Assembly (NCBI RefSeq): GCF_003999195.1
Contig: NZ_RJVR01000258.1
Location: forward strand, 23,204-87,203
DNA length: 64,000 bases
Direction: 5' to 3'
Origin: Streptomyces soli
GTDB taxonomy: Bacteria; Actinomycetota; Actinomycetes; Streptomycetales; Streptomycetaceae
Part shown: piece after piece, positions 43,331-52,200 of the stretch
How positions within the stretch are numbered: the stretch's first letter is position 1
Layout: every line of letters begins with the position of its first letter
Made by a program: the position numbers and the translations under genes
The notes under the pieces: generated by a model
What the model was told of the DNA's origin: nothing
Database searches by the model: none
The model's input: only the letters and a program-made list of their open reading frames with translations

Positions 43331-44177
43331 TCCTGACGCAGTTCAGGCACCTTGGGTCGCCAAGATCGACGACGACGGCATCGGCGACGTCGATGACATG
43401 CCGCTCTCCACGCGGCTGTCGATAGCGGACACCCTTACTCTCGGTAACGCGATCTGTGGCTTCATGGCGGTGTACTTCACCACCACGGGCGTCCTGGTTC
43501 CGCACCTCATGGGCAACGCCGACGGCGGCATGGCGCGGCACAGCGCCGCGACGGCTGTTCTGCTGATGCTCATGGCGTCCGTCTTCGACCTCTTCGACGG
43601 GCTCGTGGCACGTAAGCTCCGCAGCTCCGCGATGGGCGCCGAGCTGGACAATCTGTCCGACCTGATCAGCTTCGGCCTCGCCCCCGCGTACTTCGTGGTC
43701 GTCTGGGGCCTGATCACGGACGACGCTCACGGGCGCGTGTCGGCGGTCGCGGCGGTCGTGGTGCTGCTGGCGGTCGTCCTGCGGCTCGCCCGCTTCTCCT
43801 GCACGACGGTCCGGGACGGCTTCTTCCAGGGCATGCCCAGCCCCTTCGGGGCGATGACGGTGATCTCGGTGGTGCTGCTGGGGCTGCCGTTCATCCCGAC
43901 GCTGCTGGCGATCGTCGGCGTCGCCTGGCTCATGGTCAGCCGCGTCGAGTACCCCAAGCCGCGCGGCCGCCTCGCCATCGTCACCCTGGCCTGGATCGTC
44001 CTCAGCATGGGCTGCCTCGTCTGCTGGGCCTTCGCCGTCCCCGGCGGCGACCTCCTCCTGCAGACCGGCGCCACGCTCCAGATCGTCGCCGCGGTCTTCA
44101 TCCCCCTCTTCGCCACGACTCGGCGCGTCAACACGATGCGCGCCAACCGGCGCGAAGCGCGGGCGCAGCTGCCGTAG
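43317..44177 (+). CDS. pssA: CDP-diacylglycerol-serine O-phosphatidyltransferase
   Basis: A 286-residue membrane enzyme of the CDP-alcohol phosphatidyltransferase family. The signature DGLVARKLRSSAMGAELDNL (DGxxAR, eight residues, GxxxDxxxD) is complete near residues 95-117, amid six to eight hydrophobic helices. It makes phosphatidylserine, the substrate of the overlapping psd gene. The start is uncertain: a TTG at 43317 gives the usual family opening TVIDPDAV, while a GTG six bases later is also possible; both overlap the psd stop. A strong terminator follows. Confidence 0.92.
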   Translation: MTVIDPDAVQAPWVAKIDDDGIGDVDDMPLSTRLSIADTLTLGNAICGFMAVYFTTTGVLVPHLMGNADGGMARHSAATAVLLMLMASVFDLFDGLVARKLRSSAMGAELDNLSDLISFGLAPAYFVVVWGLITDDAHGRVSAVAAVVVLLAVVLRLARFSCTTVRDGFFQGMPSPFGAMTVISVVLLGLPFIPTLLAIVGVAWLMVSRVEYPKPRGRLAIVTLAWIVLSMGCLVCWAFAVPGGDLLLQTGATLQIVAAVFIPLFATTRRVNTMRANRREARAQLP

Positions 44178-44187
44178 TTTCTGCCTG

Positions 44188-44233
44188 AAATGGGGTGGGC
44201 CCGAGCCATGTGGCTCGGGCCCACCCCATTTTT
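44188..44233 (+). terminator. Intrinsic terminator after pssA with a 21-bp perfect stem
   Basis: Arms 44188-44208 and 44211-44231 pair exactly over 21 bases (AAATGGGGTGGGCCCGAGCCA on the left) with a two-base nominal loop, and TTTTT follows immediately at 44229-44233. It should end the ccr-to-pssA transcription unit efficiently. The symmetry would also work for transcripts from the right. Confidence 0.95.
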
Positions 44234-44281
44234 CACGGCGCTTTACCCGGGTTGTGGGAGTACGTTCCGCAAGGCGAGCGA

Positions 44282-44429
44282 CGCGAGACGGGGGCACCTC
44301 CCAGACGGAGTCTGGGGGTGGGGGAGGCTGGCACAACCCGCCCACCGGCCTCAGGCCACCCCCCCGGACACCCACCGTCGTGGTGCGAGCCCGTTGCCGG
44401 GCGCGGGCGGGTTGGGCCAGCCCGTCCCG
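44282..44429. repeat. Intergenic repeat modules, copy 2 (inverted relative to 36.8 kb)
   Basis: Contains GGGGGCACCTCCCAGACGG...GTGGGGGAGG (44282-44319), a short CACAACCCGCCC word near 44330, and the 38-base segment 44392-44429. These are reverse-complement relatives of modules at 36844-36917. The whole stretch between the terminator and the glycerate kinase stop has no gene. Confidence 0.7.
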
Positions 44430-44465
44430 CCTCAGGCAGGCGGTCTACCCCCAACCCTGTGGGCG

Positions 44466-45584
44466 CTACAGGAAGTCGTGGGCGATCCGCGCCGCCAGAC
44501 GCTCGAGCAGGGGGCCCGCGTCAGCCATGCAGCGTGCGGGGTCGGGTTCGAGGTCGGTGAGGGCGTAGGCGCGGCGGATGCCGGCGGAGCCGAGGGCGCC
44601 GGGGGTGAGGGCGAGGCGGCCGCAGACGGCGATGACTTCGAGGCCGCGGGCGCGGGCAGCGGTGGCGACGCCGGCGGGGGCCTTGCCGTGGAGGGTCTGC
44701 TGGTCGAGGGAGCCCTCGCCCGTGATGACCAGGTCGGCGCGGCCGAGGGCGTCGGCGAAGCCGAGCATGTCGAGCAGCACCTCCACGCCGGGCCGGAAGC
44801 CGGCCCGGAGCCCGACGAGCGCCCCGAAGCCGACGCCCCCCGCAGCACCCGCGCCCGGCGCCTCGGCCGCCGACTCGGCGCCCAGCACCTCCGCGTACCG
44901 CCCGAGGGCGGCGTCCAGGGTGGCGACGTCCTCCGGGGAGGCGCCCTTCTGGGGCCCGTAGACCGCGGCGGCGCCCTTGGGGCCGAGCAGCGGGTTGTCG
45001 ACGTCGCTGGCGAGCACGACCTCGGTGTCGGCGAGCCGGGGGTCGAGCGTGGACAGGTCGGCCGTGGCCAGTGCGGCGAGAGCGCCGCCGCCGGGGCCGA
45101 CCGGCTCGCCGTCCGCGTCCAGCAACCGCGCGCCGAGCGCGACGAGCATGCCGGCGCCGCCGTCGTTGGTGGCGCTGCCGCCGACACCCAGCACAATGCT
45201 CCGCGCGCCCGCGTCCAGCGCGGCCCGCATCAGCTCACCGGTGCCGTACGTGGTCGCCGTGAGCGGCGCGAAGGTCCCGGCCGGCAGATGGCGCAGCCCG
45301 GAGGCCTCGGCCATCTCGACCACAGCCGTCTCGTCGCGGAGCGCGTACGAGGCCGTGACAGGCTCGCCGAGCGGCCCGGTCACGGTGACCTCGCGCCGTT
45401 CGAAGCCGGCCGCGACCGCCGCGTCGACGGTGCCGTCACCGCCGTCGGCGACCGGCACGGACTCGACCGTCACGCCGGGTACGACAGCGCGCAGGCCCGC
45501 GGCGACCCGCTCGGCCACCTGCACAGCCGTGAGCGAGCCCTTGAACTTGTCCGCGGCGATCAGCACCCGCTGCGTCTGGGTCAC
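44466..45584 (-). CDS. Glycerate kinase (GlxK/GarK family)
   Basis: A 372-residue kinase phosphorylating D-glycerate. It begins LIAADKFKGSLTAVQVAERVAAG, the family's nucleotide-binding opening, with VADGGDGTVDA, VLGVGGSATNDGGAGM and ITGEGSLDQQTLHGKAP in order. The start is a GTG with a clear AAGGAGATAACTG ribosome site. It is divergent from the Trypco1 gene, sharing a 106-base promoter region, and its metabolism has no evident link to that cassette. Confidence 0.94.
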   Translation of the reverse strand: MTQTQRVLIAADKFKGSLTAVQVAERVAAGLRAVVPGVTVESVPVADGGDGTVDAAVAAGFERREVTVTGPLGEPVTASYALRDETAVVEMAEASGLRHLPAGTFAPLTATTYGTGELMRAALDAGARSIVLGVGGSATNDGGAGMLVALGARLLDADGEPVGPGGGALAALATADLSTLDPRLADTEVVLASDVDNPLLGPKGAAAVYGPQKGASPEDVATLDAALGRYAEVLGAESAAEAPGAGAAGGVGFGALVGLRAGFRPGVEVLLDMLGFADALGRADLVITGEGSLDQQTLHGKAPAGVATAARARGLEVIAVCGRLALTPGALGSAGIRRAYALTDLEPDPARCMADAGPLLERLAARIAHDFL

Positions 45585-45690
45585 CAGTTATCTCCTTGTA
45601 TGCAAGGTCGCGCCGTTCGGACCCTATCCCGCGTGCCGCGATCTGCCCATTCCCCTGCCGCCGGGGTCCGGTGATCGGCACAATGGCCAC

Positions 45691-46047
45691 GTGCCGGAGT
45701 TCATGGAGTTAACGCTGGATGACGGGGCCGCGATCCGCCTGGAAGTGGCACCCGTGGGAGAACCGCGAGCGGATCTGCCCGACGGGTTCGGCGAGGTCGA
45801 ACCGGTGGCCCGAGGGCGGGCGTCGGAGCTGGCGGTGGAGACTCTGCGGGTCGCGCTGCGCCCGCTGGGGACGGTGCTTCAGGAGATCCACGACGCGGTG
45901 GCCACGACCGCCGACCCGCCGCACGAACTGACCGTCTCGTTCGGGGTCCAGATCGGCCAGGACCTCAAGCTCGGCGTCGTCGGCGCCAACGGCAACGCCA
46001 GCATGACTGTTTCCGCGACCTGGCAGATCCCGCCGCACAGCGGCTGA
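45691..46047 (+). CDS. Trypsin-co-occurring domain 1 (Trypco1, CU044_2847-type) protein with a TTA codon
   Basis: A 118-residue single-domain protein. The opening MELTLDDGAAIRLEV, the RASELAVETLRVALRPLGTVL helix and the closing ELTVSFGVQIGQDLKLGVVG plus TVSATWQIP strands match the Trypco1 pattern, found beside trypsin-like proteases in predicted conflict systems. Its next neighbour, three bases away, is just such a protease. The start is either GTG at 45691 or ATG at 45703; neither has a good ribosome site. A TTA leucine codon lies at 45709-45711 (codon 7 or 3). Confidence 0.8.
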   Translation: MPEFMELTLDDGAAIRLEVAPVGEPRADLPDGFGEVEPVARGRASELAVETLRVALRPLGTVLQEIHDAVATTADPPHELTVSFGVQIGQDLKLGVVGANGNASMTVSATWQIPPHSG

Positions 46048-46050
46048 CCC

Positions 46051-48273
46051 ATGGGATGGTTCCGCAGTGCTCCCGGCGACGGCCCGGCGGACGTACGCGT
46101 ACGCGCGGCGTTCGTGTCCGTGCTGCGCTCGCGCGACCGGCGTGCTGCCGGCGGTGGGGTGCTGCTGTCCCGCAGCCGGCTGCTCACCTGCGCGCATGTG
46201 GTCAACGACGCCCTCGGCAGGGAGCTGCTCAGCACCGACCACCCCACAGGGGCCGAGATAGCGGTCTCCTTTCCCGAGCAGGCGGTCCCGGTGCGCCGGC
46301 TCGCCCGACCGGTGCTGTGGATGCCGCCGCGCAGGGCCGACGGGAACGCGGGTCCGGTGCCGAGGGGCGCCCTGGAGTGGGCCGGTGACCTGGCTGTCCT
46401 GGAGCTGAGCGAGCCATCCCCGCCGGGCGCGGCCGCCCGGCCGTGGACGGACATGTACGAGGGCCAGACCGTGCGGGCCTGGCACGGCGGCGGGCAGCGG
46501 GCCACCTTCGTGGACGTGCTGGTCAAAGCCTGTGACAGCCGGATCGCATACGTCGACGGCGCGCTGACGGGGGCGGCCATCGGGCCGGGGTACAGCGGTG
46601 GCCCGCTGTGGTCGGCGGACCAGGAGGCGATGGTGGGCCTGGTGGCCGCGCACGTACGGCCATCGCCGGGGCCGTTCTCAGCACAACAGGTCGTGCGGCG
46701 CAGCTGGTGCATCCCCTGGCAGGCGGTGCGGGCCGAGCTGGAGCGGGCGGGCGTCAAGGGCCTCTGGGAGGCGGCCGGGGAGCATGGGGACGCAGAGCAC
46801 GGCCCCGGTGTCGCGGATCCTCGGGCCCACCACTTCACCGAGCCGCTCGCCGCGCTGCTCGGCGACCCTGCAGTACGCACTGATCACGCCCGTCGGCTCG
46901 CCGAGCAGTGCGGCCTGGGCTGCCCCACCGACGGAAGCTGGCCCTCGATCGACGAACTGGCCACCGTCCTGGCAGTCCACCCCCGGGGCCTGGCGACCCT
47001 GGCCGAATCGCTGGCACCGCAGCTGACCTCCCCGGCCGGCAGGACCGCATTGGACGAGCTGGTGCTGCTCGGCGCGGCGTCGGGCGCCGCGCGGTTGCTT
47101 TCGTACGGCGAATACCGGCGGCTGGTCGACCGGCTGGCCCCGCTGGTCCGGGCCGACCCGGGGCTGCTGCCCAGAGCCGCCGCCGACGCCCTGAAGTACC
47201 ACCATTTGCCGCCGCCCCTGCAGTCCGGCCGGGTGTCGGTGGAGACCCTCGACGAAGCGGTGTGCGCGCTGGAGCAGCTCAACGACAGCGCGCCTGTGCC
47301 GCTCGGCACGCCCCGGGTGCCCGCGCTGCTGCGGCTGGTCGAGTACGTGGCCGTCTGCGTCCCCGGCACCGACCGGGACGGGCTGCACGCCTGGAGCGGC
47401 CGGGTCGCCAAGCGGCTCGGCATCCACGATTCGGCCCTGTACGAGCGCCGGGCCGACGCGGTCGCCTGGGCCGGGGCGCGTCGGTCCACGGCGGCCCGGG
47501 CGGTGGTCTCGCTGAGTCGGTGGGGCGCCGACGCGGAGGACCGCTACGCGTGCGCCCTGTGGCGCGGCCGCCCGGACGGGAGCGCGGCCCGGGTCGCCGC
47601 TGGAGAGGACCGGCCCCGCACGCCGGCGGAGGTCGCGCAGGTCGTGCGGGACACCGTGCACGGGCTCAACCCTGACCAGGACGACGGCGTCCCTCTGGTC
47701 GAGGTCGTCGTGGACCGCGACGGGCTACAGATACCCGTGGACGAATGGAACGGCATGTTCCCGGACGAGATGATGCCGCGTCGGCTCGGCGAGGACTTCC
47801 ACGTCGTCCTGCGCTGCCCGGAGCTGCGCCGCCGCTCGCGCAGCGGTGAGCAGGACCTGGTGCGCCGGTGGAACGCGCGGGGCGCGGGCGAGGCGCTCGT
47901 AGTGGACGAGCGGATCACAAAAGAGAAGCTCAGACAGCTCCTGATGAAGCATCTGCGCTGCTCCCGGGTGGTGCTGCACGGTGGCCGCGAGCAGCGGGCG
48001 GAGATGCTGACGTACTCGCTGGCGATGGGGGTGCCGGTGGTGCTGTGGGACCGCGAGGCGACCGGGCATCAGGACGCGGGCAGGCTCGCGGCGGTGGATC
48101 CGGATGGCCCTCTGGACGAACTGCCCGAACGTGTGCGTTGCTTCCGGTTGGACGCTTATGCCGACCCGGCGGACCTGCCCACCAGGCCGGCCTTGGTCTG
48201 GGAGGACGCGGACCGCCGGTTGCCGAGCGAGCTGTGGCTCGCCGATCCATCGGAACGGACGGAGGAGCGATGA
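46051..48273 (+). CDS. Trypsin-like serine protease fused to VMAP (vWA-MoxR-associated protein) domains
   Basis: A 740-residue cytoplasmic protein without signal peptide. Residues 15-230 are an S1 protease with intact triad: His49 in LLTCAHVVND, Asp113 in GDLAVLEL and Ser182 in GYSGGPL. Residues of about 250-330 form a helical region that may be an effector-associated domain, followed by the middle VMAP region, then from about 540 the VMAP-C domain (VDRDGLQIPVDEW, VVLRCPELRRR, VVLHGGREQRAEML, ALVWEDADRRLP). VMAP proteins are the third member of MoxR-vWA-VMAP systems, bridging the ATPase switch to an effector; here the effector is the protease. The stop overlaps the MoxR start. Confidence 0.85.
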   Translation: MGWFRSAPGDGPADVRVRAAFVSVLRSRDRRAAGGGVLLSRSRLLTCAHVVNDALGRELLSTDHPTGAEIAVSFPEQAVPVRRLARPVLWMPPRRADGNAGPVPRGALEWAGDLAVLELSEPSPPGAAARPWTDMYEGQTVRAWHGGGQRATFVDVLVKACDSRIAYVDGALTGAAIGPGYSGGPLWSADQEAMVGLVAAHVRPSPGPFSAQQVVRRSWCIPWQAVRAELERAGVKGLWEAAGEHGDAEHGPGVADPRAHHFTEPLAALLGDPAVRTDHARRLAEQCGLGCPTDGSWPSIDELATVLAVHPRGLATLAESLAPQLTSPAGRTALDELVLLGAASGAARLLSYGEYRRLVDRLAPLVRADPGLLPRAAADALKYHHLPPPLQSGRVSVETLDEAVCALEQLNDSAPVPLGTPRVPALLRLVEYVAVCVPGTDRDGLHAWSGRVAKRLGIHDSALYERRADAVAWAGARRSTAARAVVSLSRWGADAEDRYACALWRGRPDGSAARVAAGEDRPRTPAEVAQVVRDTVHGLNPDQDDGVPLVEVVVDRDGLQIPVDEWNGMFPDEMMPRRLGEDFHVVLRCPELRRRSRSGEQDLVRRWNARGAGEALVVDERITKEKLRQLLMKHLRCSRVVLHGGREQRAEMLTYSLAMGVPVVLWDREATGHQDAGRLAAVDPDGPLDELPERVRCFRLDAYADPADLPTRPALVWEDADRRLPSELWLADPSERTEER

Positions 48274-49238
48274 CAGAGGCGCCCGACACCGACTGGCGGT
48301 TGTTCCGCGGCGACGGCAGCACACGCGTGGTGGAGTTTCCGGAGGCGCCGCCCTGGCGGCGTTTCACCCCGGCGGGCAAGGGCGCTCCCCGGCCCAGCCC
48401 TTATCTCATCGGGCCGGTCGAGGCCGATGTGGTGACCGCCGCACTGCGCGTGCGTCGGCCGCTGCTGGTCACCGGGCATCCGGGCACCGGCAAGTCGTCG
48501 CTGGCCCGGGCCATCGCGCGGGAACTGTCGCTCGGGCGGGTGCTGAAGTGGCCGGTCAACAGCCGCTCGACGCTCAAGGAGGGGCTGTACCACTACGACG
48601 CCATCAACCGGTTGCGTGAGACGAACCTCCGCCGGGACCAGGACGGCCGTGGCGAGGCCGCCGACCCGGGCATCGGATCGTATGTGCGACTCGGTCCGCT
48701 GGGCACGGCGCTGGTGCCGGGCGGGCAGCCACGGGTGCTGCTGGTGGACGAGCTGGACAAGGGGGACGTCGATCTGCCGAACGACCTGCTGACGGTCTTC
48801 GAGGACGGCGAGTTCGAGATTCCTGAGCTGGCCCGGCTGCCTGAGGAACAGTCACAGGTGGAGGTGTTGACCGCGGATCCGGACGGCGCGCGGGTGCCGG
48901 TGGTGCGGGGCCGGCTGCGCTGCCGCGAGTTCCCGGTGGTGGTCATCACCAGCAACGGCGAACGGGACTTCCCGCCGGCCTTTCTGCGCAGGTGCGTACG
49001 GCTCGACCTGCCCGACCCGGACGAGCAGCGGCTCCGCAGCATCATCGCCGCCCACTTGGGCGAGGAGGCGCTGGCCGGGGTCGACGACCTGGTGGAGGCC
49101 TTTCTGGGTCGCCGCGCCCCGGGCGAGCTGGCCACCGACCAACTGCTCAACGCGGTATTTTTGCGGATCGGCGGGGTGAACCTGGACGCCGAGGGCCTCC
49201 TGGAAGCCGTGCTGCACCGGCTCGGCGGGACGGTGTAA
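48270..49238 (+). CDS. MoxR-type AAA+ ATPase
   Basis: A 322-residue AAA+ ATPase. Walker A is TGHPGTGKSSLARAIA near residue 70, Walker B is VLLVDELDKGDVDLPNDLL, sensor 1 is VVITSNGERDFPPAFLRRC with an arginine finger pair, and a short lid follows. Such ATPases remodel protein complexes and are typically paired with vWA proteins. The ATG overlaps the VMAP stop (ATGA) and five bases separate its stop from the next gene's GTG. All ATPase motifs are intact, unlike those of its neighbour. Confidence 0.92.
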   Translation: MTEAPDTDWRLFRGDGSTRVVEFPEAPPWRRFTPAGKGAPRPSPYLIGPVEADVVTAALRVRRPLLVTGHPGTGKSSLARAIARELSLGRVLKWPVNSRSTLKEGLYHYDAINRLRETNLRRDQDGRGEAADPGIGSYVRLGPLGTALVPGGQPRVLLVDELDKGDVDLPNDLLTVFEDGEFEIPELARLPEEQSQVEVLTADPDGARVPVVRGRLRCREFPVVVITSNGERDFPPAFLRRCVRLDLPDPDEQRLRSIIAAHLGEEALAGVDDLVEAFLGRRAPGELATDQLLNAVFLRIGGVNLDAEGLLEAVLHRLGGTV

Positions 49239-49243
49239 CGGAA

Positions 49244-52200
49244 GTGCCGGGGCGGCTGCTTCGGGTCCTGGAGGACAGCGGCGCCGAGCTGTCCGCCTGG
49301 GAGTTGCTGGACGCCCTGTGGCTGGCCCGTGACCTGCCATCCGGCGCCGCCGCACCGGTCGCCCGCGCGCTGGGCGGCGTCGCGCCCACCACCCCTGAGG
49401 ACGCGCCGGGCCGACCGCCTCCGTCCGACGCTGCCCCCGTCCCGCCGGAGCCCGCGTCGAAGCCCGGCCGTCCGCTGAAGCCCGCACCGCGCCTGGCCCG
49501 CAGCGTACGCCGCCCGGGCGCGCTGCATGCCAGCGCCGACCGTCCGGATACCCGCCGACTGTCCCGCCCCGAAGCGGGCGAGGAGTCACCGGACCGGCCG
49601 GCGCTTCCGGTCAGAGCCCCCGAGGGCAAGGCCATGGGCACCGACGAGCTGCGTCTGGGGCGCGCGCTGCGTCCGCTGAAGCAACGTCACCCGGTGGGCC
49701 GCGACTGGGAGCTGGACGAGGACGCGACGGCGGCAGCGATGGCGGACACCGGACTGCCCGAGGTGGTCATGCGGCCGACCCGGGAACGCTGGCTCGACCT
49801 GGCGCTGGTGGTGGACGACGGTCTGTCGATGCTGCTGTGGCACCGGCTGGCGGCAGAGCTGCGCTCACTGACCGAACGGCTCGGCGCGTTCCGTAATCTG
49901 CGGGTGTACGGGCTGGACAGCCGCGGCCGTCAGGGTCCTGTCCTGCGCGGCAGGCCGTACGACCCGGGCTCCCCGGTGCTGTCGACGGCTGCCGTCTCCG
50001 ACCCGTCCGGACACACCCTTGTGCTGGTCGTGAGCGACGGCGTGGGCGCTGCCTGGCGGGACGGCAGGATGCGCTCGGTCCTCGGACGGTGGGCGCACTG
50101 CGGGCCGACCGCCATCGTCCACGCGCTGCCGGCCCGCATGTGGCGCAGTTCGGGTATCCGGGCGGAGGCTTGGCGCGTGACAACGCGCCGCCGGGGCGCC
50201 GCGAACGACACCTGGCAGGTCACCGATCCCGTATTGCCGCCCGGCGTGGCCGACTACGACGGCATCCCGGTGCCGGTCCTGGAGCCGCATCCCCCGGCCA
50301 TCGCCCGGTGGGCCGGACTGGTCGCCTCGCCCGGCGCCAGCGCGGTGCTGCCGCTGGCCTCCTGGGAAGCGCCGAGCAGCGCCCCGCCGCCGGACGGCCG
50401 GCCGACGGACCCGGTGCTGCGGTTCCGGGACACGGCATCCCCCCAGGCCTACCGGCTGGCGGCTCACCTGGCGGCGGTGGCCCCGGTGTCGGTCCCGGTG
50501 ATGCGGCTGGTCCAGGCCGCGGTGCCGTGGCGGGCCGAGACGGCACATCTGGCCGAGGTTTTCCTCGGCGGACTGATGCGCCGGTCGGGCGTCGAGGACC
50601 GTTCCCTGGCGCCCGAGCACCAGCGCTTCGACTTCTCGGAGGGGGACCGGGAGATCCTCCTCGACGTCGCCCCGCCGAGTGAACTGGCCCGTACCAGCCG
50701 CGCGGTGGCGCAGAAGCTGGCGGTCCTCGCGGGCCGCTCGCCCGACTTTCCGGCCTGGCTGGCCCACCCGCGCGGCACCGACCTCCTGGCCGACCGGGGC
50801 CGGCCCTTCGCCTGGCTCGACAGCCGGCTCATGGCACACCTGGGCGCCCCGCCCGCCGAAGCCCCCGCCGGCTCGGACACGGCGGGCGGACCCGACGGGT
50901 CCGAGCCGCCCGACCTGGCGGTGCCCCCGTCCACCTGGCGTGGACTGCGCGGGGACGACCCGCGCTATGTCGGTCCCTACAAGCTCATCGCGCGCAGCGA
51001 TGTACGCGGTACGGCGACCGCCTATCTGGGCCTCGACGGTCAGGGCAACGAGGCGATGGTGGAGGTCGCCGGGCCGCGCGGCCGCGGCAACGCCAGGCAG
51101 TTCGTGGAGACGGCGGTCAACGCCCTCAACCGGATGGGCGGCCGCTACGCGCCGCAACTGATCGGCGGCGGCCCGGACGACCGGCTGCCGTGGCTGTCCA
51201 TGGAGCTGGTGACGACCGACGTGCAGATCCCGGCGCCCACCCTGCGGGCAGTCGGACAGACGTACGGCGCACTGGCACGGTCGGACTTCTTCCTGCGGCT
51301 GGCCTGGCACCTGTCCCAGGCGATCGGCGTCCTGGCGGAGCTGGGCATCGTGCACGGCGCGCTGACCCCCGATACGGTGCTGGTCACCGAGCACACCATC
51401 AGGCTCACCCACTGGATGACGGTGCGAATCGGGGGTGTGTCGCCGACCGGCGTGGAATCGACGCCCTTCGCGTCCGACTCCGTCTACCGCGCTCCCGAGG
51501 CGCTGTCCGGTGGCAGCCACCGCCCCGAGACGGACGTCTACTCACTGGCCGCGATCCTCATCGCCGCCAGCACGGGGCAGATGTCCCGCCGGCTGTTGCC
51601 CCAGACGCTCCAGCCCTCGCTCTCGGTCAGCGCCTTTCCGCAGGCAGTACGTACGGTGCTGGCTCGGTGCCTGGATCCCGACCCGGCCGCGCGGCCGTCC
51701 GCCGCCCAGGTCACCGCCGCCATCGAGTCCTGCCTGCCCGGCCCGCCGCCCGGGGAGGGCGAACCGACCCCGGCCGCCCGCACCAACGCCCCGGCCGGCC
51801 GACTCATCGCGCTGCGCCGTGATGCCCGCCGCCGGGCGCCGGACGACGAGTACGAACGACTGGTGCGCGCAATCCGCACCCCGGTGAACGGCCGCCGCCG
51901 GATCAGCGTGATCAGCCCGAGCAAGAACCTGGGGTCCACAACGATCACCGCCCTGCTGGGCGCCGTGCTGGCCGAGCAGCGCGGTGACCGGGTGCTTGCC
52001 ATGGACCTGGACAGCCAGCCCTCGGGAGTGCGGGTCCCGTTGACGCGCCGCTTCTACCAGAACGCGCCCTACCAGCTGCGGGATCTGTCCAGCGTCCGTC
52101 CTCAGGTGACCGGATACGACTCGTTGCAGGGATTCCTTGCGGAGGACGCTTCCGGCCTGACCGTGGTGACCAATGGCGCCATGGCCAGGGCCGAACTCAC

